64,000 nt of DNA, taken from Ridgeia piscesae. Its lineage: Eukaryota; Annelida; Polychaeta; Sabellida; Siboglinidae. The notes under the pieces are model-generated. The model searched no databases and had not been told where the DNA came from. It was given only the letters and a program-made list of their open reading frames with translations. This document shows, piece after piece, positions 28,755 to 40,900 of this stretch (position 1 is the stretch's first letter; each line of letters begins with the position of its first letter). The stretch is from the NCBI GenBank assembly GCA_025642075.2, contig JAODUO010000555.1, positions 145,001 through 209,000 on the forward strand, given 5' to 3'. Made by a program: the position numbers and the translations under genes.

Positions 28755-29745
28755 CACGGATTATAACTTATATCTAATTACATGTAGCCTGACATGTGTA
28801 TCCTATAAATGTGCATTTTGCTGTTCTTCGAACATTCACATGTGCATCATACGACTCCAGGAGGGTTCACAATAGTTTAGTTTTCCAAGGACTGGGTAAT
28901 TGTATGCACTGAAAGCTTGATGTAACTTGCAGATATATGCATCTACAGCACAGTGAAACTGATTAAGTTACACCATCTTCATGAAACATTTGTTGATAAT
29001 ACTTTGTGAAACCATAAGTTTATTATTCTGTATAGCATCAAACTACAAGAGAATAGCCATCTAGTGAATCTACTACTCCAAGTATACACATTCATGTCAA
29101 GATTATTAACCATTCCATGATTTTACCAGATGAATACAAAATGTTGAGACAATCTGGTCAACTGTTTTTGTTTCTCTGATGTTGTCATGAAGTATGTAAC
29201 ATATCTGTACAGATGATCTGGTGTATGTAACAGGAACTAAGGATGTTGTTGTTTGTTAATTGATCCTAAAATAAGCTCAAGGAATAAACTGAGCAGTGAC
29301 ACATAAAACAGTAAGAAAATATTACTTATTCACGTAATTTGTTATGGAATCATTTATTAAACCACCGAGGACACAAATTCTAAATGTAGTGAAGACATGT
29401 GACAATGGACGAGACACTTGTACTTTGACAAGTGACATCAATATGGACACAAGTCTTGCACTTATATCACTTGTAGCTGGAACAACTTCAATGATGTTAC
29501 AGACTCATTCCATGTGTCAGTTGACAGATATGACGGTCAACTTGCTGTCATTTGGGGCTCTATTTACAACTCGCTCCTCAACTAATTTAACCAACCATGG
29601 ATGGCAGACTTGCAGTGTGTGACGAGGCTAAGCCATAAGTTTTATTTCAGTGTTACCAATATCACAAAAGGAACGTGCACTGATCATTGTAACGGGTAAC
29701 TTATAATAGTGTGAACAACCTCTCTCTCACTCCTAGCTCCCAAAC

Positions 29746-29748
<3 letters not shown>
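28755..29748. other. non-repetitive AT-rich intronic spacer
   Basis: About 1 kb with no convincing exon on either strand. A 92-codon plus frame at 29344-29622 has no splice or family support. Confidence 0.5.
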
Positions 29749-29799
<51 letters not shown>

Positions 29800-29890
29800 C
29801 TTTGTATGTATGTATTTATGTATGTATGTATGTATGAATGTATATATATATATATATATATACATAATATATATATATATATATATACAG

Positions 29891-29933
<43 letters not shown>

Positions 29934-29936
29934 GAA
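29749..29936. repeat. (TA)n microsatellite with (TATG)n core
   Basis: TA repeats flank a TATGTATG tetranucleotide stretch (about 29805-29840) and an ACAGCTGTA palindrome near 29887. Confidence 0.95.
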
Positions 29937-30085
29937 TATGATGTCTATGCATGCATACATATCACATACTGTATGTGATACATATGTTGGACCATTGTGC
30001 TGTTATTTTTGCACACTTTCACCAGAACCAATCAAAACCATCCAATAGTTTACCCAATATGTTCCCACCCAGGACAGTAACTACA

Positions 30086-33000
30086 GATTTGTACTGAGTC
30101 AGTCTGTCCCTGGTGACACCTGACAGACTCAATGTGTGTGATTTGTACTGAGTCAGTCTGTCCCTGGTGACACCTGACAGACTCAATGTGTGTGATTTGT
30201 ACTGAGTCAGTCTGTCCCTGGTGACACCTGACAGACTCAATGTGTGTGATTTGTACTGAGTCAGTCTGTCCCTGGTGTCACCTGACAGACTCAATGTGTG
30301 TGATTTGTACTGAGTCAGTCTGTCCCTGGTGTCACCTGACATACTCAATGTGTGTGATTTGTACTGAGTCAGTCTGTCCCTGGTGACACCTGACAGACTC
30401 AATGTGTGTGATTTGTACTGAGTCAGTCTGTCCCTGGTGTCACCTGACAGACTCAATGTGTGTGATTTGTACTGAGTCAGTCTGTCCCTGGGCACCTGAC
30501 AGACTCTGAGTCAGTCTGTCCCTGGTGACACCTGACAGACACAATGTGTGTGATTTGTACTGAGTCAGTCTGTCCCTGGTGACACCTGACAGACTCAATG
30601 TGTGTGATTTGTACTGAGTCAGTCTGTCCCTGGTGACACCTGACAGACTCAATGTGTGTGATTTGTACTGAGTCAGTCTGTCCCTGGTGACACCTGACAG
30701 ACTCAATGTGTGTGATTTGTACTGAGTCAGTCTGTTCCTGGTGACACCTGACAGACTCAATGTGTGTGATTTGTACTGAGTCAGTCTGTTCCTGGTGACA
30801 CCTGACAGACTCAATGTGTGTGATTTGTACTGAGTCAGTCTGTCCCTGGTGACACCTGACATACTCAATGTGTGTGATTTGTACTGAGTCAGTCTGTCCC
30901 TGGTGTCACCTGACAGACTCAATGTGTGTGATTTGTACTGAGTCAGTCTGTCCCTGGTGTCACCTGACAGACTCAATGTGTGTGATTTGTACTGAGTCAG
31001 TCTGTCCCTGGTGACACCTGACATACTCAATGTGTGTGATTTGTACTGAGTCAGTCTGTCCCTGGTGACACCTGACAGACACAATGTGTGTGATTTGTAC
31101 TGAGTCAGTCTGTCCCTGGTGACACCTGACAGACTCAATGTGTGTGATTTGTACTGAGTCAGTCTGTCCCTGGTGACACCTGACAGACTCAATGTGTGTG
31201 ATTTGTACTGAGTCAGTCTGTCCCTGGTGACACCTGACATACTCAATGTGTGTGATTTGTACTGAGTCAGTCTGTCCCTGGTGTCACCTGACATACTCAA
31301 TGTGTGTGATTTGTACTGAGTCAGTCTGTCCCTGGTGTCACCTGACAGACTCAATGTGTGTGATTTGTACTGAGTCAGTCTGTCCCTGGTGTCACCTGAC
31401 AGACTCTGAGTCAGTCTGTCCCTGGTGACACCTGACAGACACAATGTGTGTGATTTGTACTGAGTCAGTCTGTCCCTGGTGACACCTGACAGACTCAATG
31501 TGTGTGATTTGTACTGAGTCAGTCTGTCCCTGGTGACACCTGACAGACTCAATGTGTGTGATTTGTACTGAGTCAGTCTGTCCCTGGTGTCACCTGACAG
31601 ACTCAATGTGTGTGATTTGTACTGAGTCAGTCTGTCCCTGGTGTCACCTGACAGACTCAATGTGTGTGATTTGTACTGAGTCAGTCTGTCCCTGGTGACA
31701 CCTGACAGACTCAATGTGTGTGATTTGTACTGAGTCAGTCTGTCCCTGGTGACACCTGACAGACTCAATGTGTGTGATTTGTACTGAGTCAGTCTGTCCC
31801 TGGTGACACCTGACAGACTCAATGTGTGTGATTTGTACTGAGTCAGTCTGTCCCTGGTGACACCTGACAGACTCAATGTGTGTGATTTGTACTGAGTCAG
31901 TCTGTCCCTGGTGACACCTGACAGACTCAATGTGTGTGATTTGTACTGAGTCAGTCTGTCCCTGGTGACACCTGACAGACTCAATGTGTGTGATTTGTAC
32001 TGAGTCAGTCTGTCCCTGGTGACACCTGACAGACTCAATGTGTGTGATTTGTACTGAGTCAGTCTGTCCCTGGTGTCACCTGACAGACTCAATGTGTGTG
32101 ATTTGTACTGAGTCAGTCTGTCCCTGGTGACACCTGACAGACTCAATGTGTGTGATTTGTACTGAGTCAGTCTGTCCCTGGTGACACCTGACAGACTCAA
32201 TGTGTGTGATTTGTACTGAGTCAGTCTGTCCCTGGTGACACCTGACAGACTCAATGTGTGTGATTTGTACTGAGTCAGTCTGTCCCTGGTGACACCTGAC
32301 AGACTCAATGTGTGTGATTTGTACTGAGTCAGTCTGTCCCTGGTGTCACCTGACAGACTCAATGTGTGTGATTTGTACTGAGTCAGTCTGTCCCTGGTGA
32401 CACCTGACAGACTCAATGTGTGTGATTTGTACTGAGTCAGTCTGTCCCTGGTGTCACCTGACAGACTCAATGTGTGTGATTTGTACTGAGTCAGTCTGTC
32501 CCTGGTGACACCTGACAGTACTCAATGTGTGTGATTTGTACTGAGTCAGTCTGTCCCTGGTGACACCTGACAACCAATGTGTGTGATTTGTACTGAGTCA
32601 GTCTGTCCCTGGTGACACCTGACAACTCAATGTGTGTGATTTGTACTGAGTCAGTCTGTCCCTGGTGTCACCTGACAGTACTCAATGTGTGTGATTTGTA
32701 CTGAGTCAGTCTGTCCCTGGTGTCACCTGACAGTACTCAATGTGTGTGATTTGTACTGAGTCAGTCTGTCCCTGGTGACACCTGACAACTCAATGTGTGT
32801 GATTTGTACTGAGTCAGTCTGTCCCTGGTGACACCTGACAACTCAAGGTGATTTGACTGAGTCAGTCTGTCACTGGTGACACCTGACAGACTCAATGTGT
32901 GTGATTTGTACTGAGTCAGTCTGTCCCTGGTGACACCTGACAACTCAATGTGTGTGATTTGTACTGAGTCAGTCTGTCCCTGGTGTACACCTGACAGACT

Positions 33001-33180
33001 CAATGTGTGTGATTTGTACTGAGTCAGTCTGTCCCTGCACCTGCTAGAGACCAAGTGATAATTTGTACTGAATCAGTTGTCAACAAGTGTCACCACAAGC
33101 TCAATGTGGCTGATTTGTACTAGTCAGTCTGCCATGGGTCAAGCCTGACATACATGGGCAATGTCTTGATTTGTACTGAG
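30086..33180. repeat. 54-bp satellite (about 56 copies)
   Basis: Units contain AGTCTGTCCCTGGTGACACC and TGACAGACTCAATGTGTGTG. AGTCTGTC and GACAGACT within a unit are inverted repeats around GGTGACACC (or GGTGTCACC), itself nearly palindromic, so each unit can fold into a hairpin. The 54-bp period (18 codons) produces a 676-codon open minus frame that I regard as spurious. Three shortened units occur near 30490, 31400 and 32860. Copies degrade from about 32510 and are unrecognisable by 33185. Confidence 0.97.
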
Positions 33181-33185
33181 TCAGA

Positions 33186-35862
33186 GACACACAGTGTCTA
33201 ACAAGTGGGTCTAAGACAAGTGAGTCTAACAAGTGGGTCTAAGACACAGTGAGTCTAACAAGTGGGTCTAAGACATAGTGAGTCTAACAAGTGGGTCAAG
33301 ACACAGTGAGTCTAACAAGTGGGTCTAAGACACAGTGAGTCTAACAAGTGGGTCTAAGACAAGTGAGTCTAACAAGTGGGTCTAAGACACTAGTGAGTCT
33401 AACAAGTGGGTCTAAGACACAGTGAGTCTAACAAGTGGGTCTAAGACACAGTGAGTCTAACAAGTGGGTCTAAGACACAGTGAGTCTAACAAGTGGGTCT
33501 AAGACACAGTGAGTCTAACAAGTGGGTCTAAGACACAGTGAGTCTAACAAGTGGGTCTAAGACAAGTGAGTCTAACAAGTGGGTCTAAGACATAGTGAGT
33601 CTAACAAGTGGGTCTAAGACTACAGTGAGTCTAACAAGTGGGTCTAAGACAAGTCGAGTCTAACAAGTGGGTCTAAGACACATGAGTCTAACAAGTGGGT
33701 CTAAGACAAGTGAGTCTAACAAGTGGGTCTAAGACACAGGAGTCTAACAAGTGGGTCTAAGACACAGTGAGTCTAACAAGTGGGTCTAAGACACAGTGAG
33801 TCTAACAAGTGGGTCTAAGACAAGTGAGTCTAACAAGTGGGTCTAAGACAAGTGAGTTCAAGGGTCTAAGACCATGAGTCTCAAGTGGTCTAAGACACAG
33901 TGAGTCTAACAAGTGGGTCTAAGACACAGTGAGTCTAACAAGTGGGTCTAAGACAAGTGAGTCTAACAAGTGGGTCTAAGACACAGTGAGTCTAACAAGT
34001 GGGTCTAAGACACAGTGAGTCTAACAAGTGGGTCTAAGACAAGGAGTCTAACAAGTGGGTCTAAGACACAGTGAGTCTAACAAGTGGGTCTAAGACACAG
34101 TGAGTCTAACAAGTGGGTCTAAGACACAGTGAGTCTAACAAGTGGGTCTAAGACACAGTGAGTCTAACAAGTGGGTCTAAGACACAGTGAGTCTAACAAG
34201 TGGGTCTAAGACATAGTGAGTCTAACAAGTGGGTCTAAGACATAGTGAGTCTAACAAGTGGGTCTAAGACACAGTGAGTCTAACAAGTGGGTCTAAGACA
34301 CAGTGAGTCTAACAAGTGGGTCTAAGACACAGTGAGTCTAACAAGTGGGTCTAAGACACAGTGAGTCTAACAAGTGGGTCTAAGATACAGCGAGTCTAAC
34401 AAGTGGGTCTAAGACACAGTGAGTCTAACAAGTGGGTCTAAGACACAGTGAGTCTAACAAGTGGGTCTAAGACACAGTGAGTCTAACAAGTGGGTCTAAG
34501 ACACAGTGAGTCTAACAAGTGGGTCTAAGACACAGTGAGTCTAACAAGTGGGTCTAAGACACAGTGAGTCTAACAAGTGGGTCTAAGACACAGTGAGTCT
34601 AACAAGTGGGTCTAAGACACAGTGAGTCTAACAAGTGGGTCTAAGACACAGTGAGTCTAACAAGTGGGTCTAAGACACAGTGAGTCTAACAAGTGGGTCT
34701 AAGACACAGTGAGTCTAACAAGTGGGTCTAAGACACAGTGAGTCTAACAAGTGGGTCTAAGACACAGTGAGTCTAACAAGTGGGTCTAAGACACAGTGAG
34801 TCTAACAAGTGGGTCTAAGACACAGCGAGTCTAACAAGTGGGTCTAAGACATAGTGAGTCTAACAAGTGGGTCTAAGACACAGCGAGTCTAACAAGTGGG
34901 TCTAAGACACAGTGAGTCTAACAAGTGGGTCTAAGACACAGTGAGTCTAACAAGTGGGTCTAAGACACAGTGAGTCTAACAAGTGGGTCTAAGACACAGT
35001 GAGTCTAACAAGTGGGTCTAAGACACAGCGAGTCTAACAAGTGGGTCTAAGACACAGCAAGTCTAACAAGTGGGTCTAAGACACAGTGAGTCTAACAAGT
35101 GGGTCTAAGACATAGTGTGTCTAACAAGTGGGTCTAAGACACAGCAAGTCTAACAAGTGGGTCTAAGATACAGTGAGTCTAACAAGTGGGTCTAAGACAC
35201 AGTGAGTCTAACAAGTGGGTCTAAGACATAGTGTGTCTAACAAGTGGGTCTAAGACATAGCAAGTCTATCAACTGGGTCTAAGACACAGTGAGTCTAAGA
35301 CACAGTGAGTCTAACAAGTGGGTCTAAGACATAGTGTGTCTAACAAGTGGGTCTAAGACACAGCAAGTCTAACAAGTGGGTCTAAAACACAGTGAGTCTA
35401 ACAAGTTGGTCTAAGACATAGTGAGTCTAAGAAGTGGGTCTAAGACACAGCAAGTCTAACAAGTGGGTCTAAGACATAGTGAGTCTAACAAGTGGGTCTA
35501 AGACATAGTGAGTCTAACAAGTGGGTCTAAGACATAGTGAGTCTAACAAGTGGGTCTAAGTCATAGTGAGTCTAACAAGTGGGTCTAAGACACAGCAAGT
35601 CTAACAAGTGGGTCTAAAACACAGTGAGTCTAACAAGTGGGTCTAAGACATAGTGAGTCTAACAAGTGGGTCTAAGACATAGCGAATCTAACAAGTGGGT
35701 CTAAGACATAGCGAGTCTAACAAGTGGGTCTAAGACATAGTGAGTCTAACAAGTGGGTCTAAGACACAGCGAATCTAACAAGTGGGTCTAAGACATAGCG
35801 AGTCTATCAACTGGGTCTAAGACACGGTGAGTCTAACAAGTCGGTCTAAGACACTGAGGCTG
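33186..35862. repeat. 29-bp satellite (about 92 copies)
   Basis: The unit carries GACACAGTGAGTCTAACAAG and TGGGTCTAA. Variants ACATAGTG, CAGCGAGT and CAGCAAGT cluster toward the right end. It abuts the 54-bp array with no spacer. Two garbled stretches lie at 33640-33700 and 33850-33890. Confidence 0.97.
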
Positions 35863-35881
35863 GGCAACTGTATAATACATG

Positions 35882-36112
35882 CTCCATCCATGAGTGGAAA
35901 GAGAAAGAGTAAGTGGGGGAAGGGTGGGTGGAAAGGGTGAGAGGAAAGGGAAAGTGGGAGGGGAAAGGGTAGGTGGAAAGGGTGAGAGGAAAGGGAAAGG
36001 GTAAGTGGGAGGGGAAGTGAGATGGAAAAAGGGAAAGTGTGAGTGGAAAGGATGAGTGGGAGGGGAATGGTGAGGAGAAAGGGACAGTGAAAGTGAGGTA
36101 GCAAGGAGGGGA
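35882..36112. repeat. purine-rich degenerate repeat
   Basis: Plus strand is almost entirely G and A with scattered T (words GGAAAGGG, GAGTGGAAAG, GTGGGAGGGG). On the minus strand it is a long pyrimidine tract. Period is irregular, about 24-36 bp. Confidence 0.8.
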
Positions 36113-37967
36113 GACAGCCCTGACATGACACAACTAAACTGATACAGCCTACAAGGGAGAGACTGGGTAGAGTTGGGATGACGTAATCCCTATCCTGCCT
36201 CCATCTTCCCACATCAATTACCTGCCAGGAGGGATGACTGGGAGAGAGAGAATAGGTGGGAATGATGGTGGGAAGTGATGGATTGGTCAGCTGACTCTCT
36301 TCCCCTCTCCTAGCTCAATGCCTCTGCCTCAGCTTTTTATGACATAAGTGATGACATGAAAGTGTCAAGTTGAGCAGATGGTGATGCCTGTGTTGTCTGT
36401 CATTTATTGTCACATTTTCATGTGTTTGTGATGTCATCCACTGGGACTAGTGGAGGACACACCCACACCTGTCACTGTGTGTCAATGTGTGTCAACATGT
36501 CTCCAGATTGTGTCATGCAATGTGTTTATGCATGACATAACACCCATCATAGCTGCACACAAGTCAGACATCCAATTGGGGACAGACCACTATTTCTATA
36601 TGTTCCACACAAGTTACACATCCACCATGGGGATAGATCACTATTTGTATTACTGTTCCACATAGGTCAGACACATCCATTTGGGGACAGACCACTATTC
36701 ATTTCCCCTTCATTTAAGTTTTTTACTCTGAAATACATTTTCCTGGTAACGTAATGACACATTAATGCATGCAGCAATGCATTAATGCATACAGTCAATG
36801 TTAATCATAGACAATGTAGATGACAAAATTACGCAAGAAATTCTATGAAAGTCAATTACCTTTTCATTGTTCTTTCTACACAGAATGTGTCATTAACTAT
36901 TTTTTTAAGAGTCGTATTGTCATACATCCCACATTACCATAGCAACCTGACACGACCTTCAGCCAGATCCCCCTTATTTTATGCACTAATGCGTCGCCTG
37001 TTGAAACAATATCTCCTACTGCAATATTATATTTACATACTAAATTAACCATGTGTTAACCAACCAATTTTAGAATATCCAATAGCAAAAATTCAAACAT
37101 AAAACTTCCACACTGTTCCAAATGTAAGTTTTTCCTAGATTTTAAGTAGATTTATCTGTAGTTCTGTGTCTGACTGTTTCTACTCTACTGTGTGCAGTAA
37201 AAAGTGAATATGCCAGCCACATAGTTCACTCACTATGATGTTACATCCAACAGGTAGCATGCACAATTACCTCACGTAACTGTCACATCTGGTGTGTGGC
37301 TGCAAATGGTAAACAGCAGGGGCAGGGGCAAGGACTTGGTCACTGACTTGCACCATAGCACCATCGCACCGTTGCACCAACACACCCAGACTGCCTGTCG
37401 CTGTGTGACAGTTGTGTGGGTAGACACTCAATACAGTGACACACTCATGCTAGTCTGTCACGCTACTGGTGTCTAGCCATGTGACATGTACAGACCAATG
37501 TGTCTGTCTGTCTGTCTGGACATCCGTGGACATTGGTCACTTAGTAAGATTGTCCTGGGCACTCAATCAATCATGAGCTGTCACATTTGGATGAGTATCT
37601 GTAGTCCTCTACAATCCCCAGACAGCAGTCACACTATCAGCGTCCTCCCCACAATAACATATATATTTATACTAGACATTACATCCATTAGACTGTAACC
37701 ATGGCAACCATTGTCCAATATGTATGCTTAACCAGCATACATATCGGTCAACTCCCCATGGCAAGGGTTTTATGCTGGATAACATTTCCCAATCACACAT
37801 GTCTGGGTGGATGTTAACTGATGTGTATAGATGCCAGTTGAGATGTGTTTTATGACCTCAAATAAACACCCATTTTCAAGGCATGATTGACAATATCTTT
37901 GATTTTTGAAGACCTTTTTCTGCCTCTTAGTTTTTTTACCAGCCCAATGATATTACTACCCATCCAC
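36113..37967. other. non-repetitive intronic spacer (1.9 kb)
   Basis: This is the second longest array-free stretch of the big intron. I searched the minus strand for the missing glypican exon and saw no Asn-Pro-Glu-Val-type segment. Short GACAGACCACTAT words recur near 36583 and 36684 (36631 is a diverged copy), a weak local repeat. No gene is recognised. Confidence 0.5.
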
Positions 37968-40900
37968 GATGGGCTCTACTGGGGCGTAAGTGAAGAGGGA
38001 AGTAATTGAAAGAACACAAGGAGGAGGGAGAGGGTGGGACAACTGGGGCGTAAGTGAAGAGGGATGTAAGTGACAGAACACAAGGAGGAGGGAGAGGGTG
38101 GGACAACTGGGGCGTAAGTGAAGAGGGAAGTAATTGAAAGAACACAAGGAGGAGGGAGAGGGTGGGACAACTGGGGCGTAAGTGAAGAGGGATGTAAGTG
38201 ACAGAACACAAGGAGGAGGGAGAGGGTGGGACAACTGGGGCGTAAGTGAAGAGGGATGTAAGTGACAGAACACAAGGAGGAGGGAGAGGGTGGGACAACT
38301 GGGGCGTAAGTGAAGAGGGAAGTAATTGAAAGAACACAAGGAGGAGGGAGAGGGTGGGACAACTGGGGCGTAAGTGAAGAGGGAGTAAGTGACAGAACAC
38401 AAGGAGGAGGGAGAGGGTGGGACAACTGGGGCGTAAGTGAAGAGGGAAGTAATTGAAAGAACACAAGGAGGAGGGAGAGGGTGGGACAACTGGGGCGTAA
38501 GTGAAGAGGGAAGTAATTGAAAGAACACAAGGAGGAGGGAGAGGGTGGGACAACTGGGGCGTAAGTGAAGAGGGAAGTAAGTGACAGAACACGAGGAGGG
38601 AGAGGGTGGGACAACTGGGGCGTAAGTGAAGAGGGAAGTAATTGAAAGAACACAAGGAGGAGGGAGAGGGTGGGACAACTGGGGCGTAAGTGAAGAGGGA
38701 AGTAAGTGAAAGAACACAAGGAGGAGGGAGAGGGTGGGACAACTGGGGCATAAGTGAAGAGGGAAGTAAGTGACAGAACACGAGGAGGGAGAGGGTGGGA
38801 CAACTGGGGCGTAAGTGAAGAGGGAAGTAAGTGACAGAACACAAGGAGGAGGGAGAGGGTGGGACAACTGGGGCGTAAGTGAAGAGGGAAGTAATGAAGA
38901 ACACAAGGAGGAGGGAGAGGGTGGGACAACTGGGGCGTAAGTGAAGAGGGAAGTAAGTGAAGAACACAGAGGAGGGAGAGGGTGGGACAACTGGGGCATA
39001 AGTGAAGAGGGAAGTAAGTGATAGAACACAAGGAGGAGGGAGAGGGTGGGACAACTGGGGCGTAAGTGAAGAGGGAAGTAAGTGAAAGAACACAAGGAGG
39101 AGGGAGAGGGTGGGACAACTGGGGCGTAAGTGAAGAGGGAAGTAAGTGAAGAACACAAGGAGGAGGGAGAGGGTGGGACAACTGGGGCGTAAGTGAAGAG
39201 GGAAGTAAGTGAAGAACACAAGGAGGAGGGAGAGGGTGGGACAACTGGGGCGTAAGTGAAGAGGGAAGTAAGTGACAGAACACAAGGAGGAGGGAGAGGG
39301 TGGGACAACTGGGGCGTAAGTGAAGAGGGAAGTAAGTGACAGAACACAAGGAGGAGGGAGAGGGTGGGACAACTGGGGCGTAAGTGAAGAGGGAAGTAAG
39401 TGACAGAACACAAGGAGGAGGGAGAGGGTGGGACAACTGGGGCTAAGTGAAGAGGGAAGTAAGTGACAGAACACAAGGAGGAGGGAGAGGGTGGGACAAC
39501 TGGGGGTAAGTGAAGAGGGAAGTAAGTGACAGAACACAAGGAGGAGGGAGAGGGTGGGACAACTGGGGCGTAAGTGAAGAGGGAAGTAAGTGACAGAACA
39601 CAAGGAGGAGGGAGAGGGTGGGACAACTGGGGCGTAAGTGAAGAGGGAAGTAAGTGAAGAACACAAGGAGGAGGGAGAGGGTGGGACAACTGGGGCGTAA
39701 GTGAAGAGGGAAGTAATGAAAGAACACAAGGAGGAGGGAGAGGGTGGGACAACTGGGGCGTAAGTGAAGAGGGAAGTAAGTGACAGAACACAAGGAGGAG
39801 GGAGAGGGTGGGACAACTGGGGCGTAAGTGAAGAGGGAAGTAAGTGACAGAACACAAGGAGGAGGGAGAGGGTGGGACAACTGGGGCGTAAGTGAAGAGG
39901 GAAGTAATTGAAAGAACACAAGGAGGAGGGAGAGGGTGGGACAACTGGGGCGTAAGTGAAGAGGGAAGTAAGTGACAGAACACAAGGAGGAGGGAGAGGG
40001 TGGGACAACTGGGGCGTAAGTGAAGAGGGAAGTAAGTGACAGAACACAAGGAGGAGGGAGAGGGTGGGACAACTGGGGCGTAAGTGAAGAGGGAAGTAAG
40101 TGAAGAACACAAGGAGGAGGGAGAGGGTGGGACAACTGGGGCGTAAGTGAAGAGGGAAGTAAGTGACAGAACACGAGGAGGGAGAGGGTGGGACAACTGG
40201 GGCGTAAGTGAAGAGGGAAGTAAGTGATAGAACACAAGGAGGAGGGAGAGGGTGGGACAACTGGGGCGTAAGTGAAGAGGGAAGTAAGTGACAGAACACA
40301 AGGAGGAGGGAGAGGGTGGGACAACTGGGGCGTAAGTGAAGAGGGAAGTAAGTGAAGAACACAAGGAGGAGGGAGAGGGTGGGACAACTGGGGCGTAAGT
40401 GAAGAGGGAAGTAAGTGACAGAACACAAGGAGGAGGGAGAGGGTGGGACAACTGGGGCGTAAGTGAAGAGGGAAGTAATGAAGAACACAGAGGAGGGAGA
40501 GGGTGGGACAACTGGGGCTAAGTGAAGAGGGAAGTAATGAAGAACACGAGGAGGGAGAGGGTGGGACAACTGGGGCTAAGTGAAGAGGGAAGTAAGTGAA
40601 GAACAGAGGAGGGAGAGGGTGGGACAACTGGGGCGTAAGTGAAGAGGGAAGTAATTGAAAGAACACGAGGAGGGAGAGGGTGGGACAACTGGGGCGTAAG
40701 TGAAGAGGGAAGTAAGTGAAGAACACGAGGAGGAGAGGGTGGGACAACTGGGGCTAAGTGAAGAGGGAAGTAAGTGACAGAACACGAGGAGGGAGAGGGT
40801 GGGACAACTGGGGCGTAAGTGAAGAGGGAAGTAAGTGACAGAACACGAGGAGGGAGAGGGTGGGACAACTGGGGCGTAAGTGAAGAGGGAAGTAAGTGAC

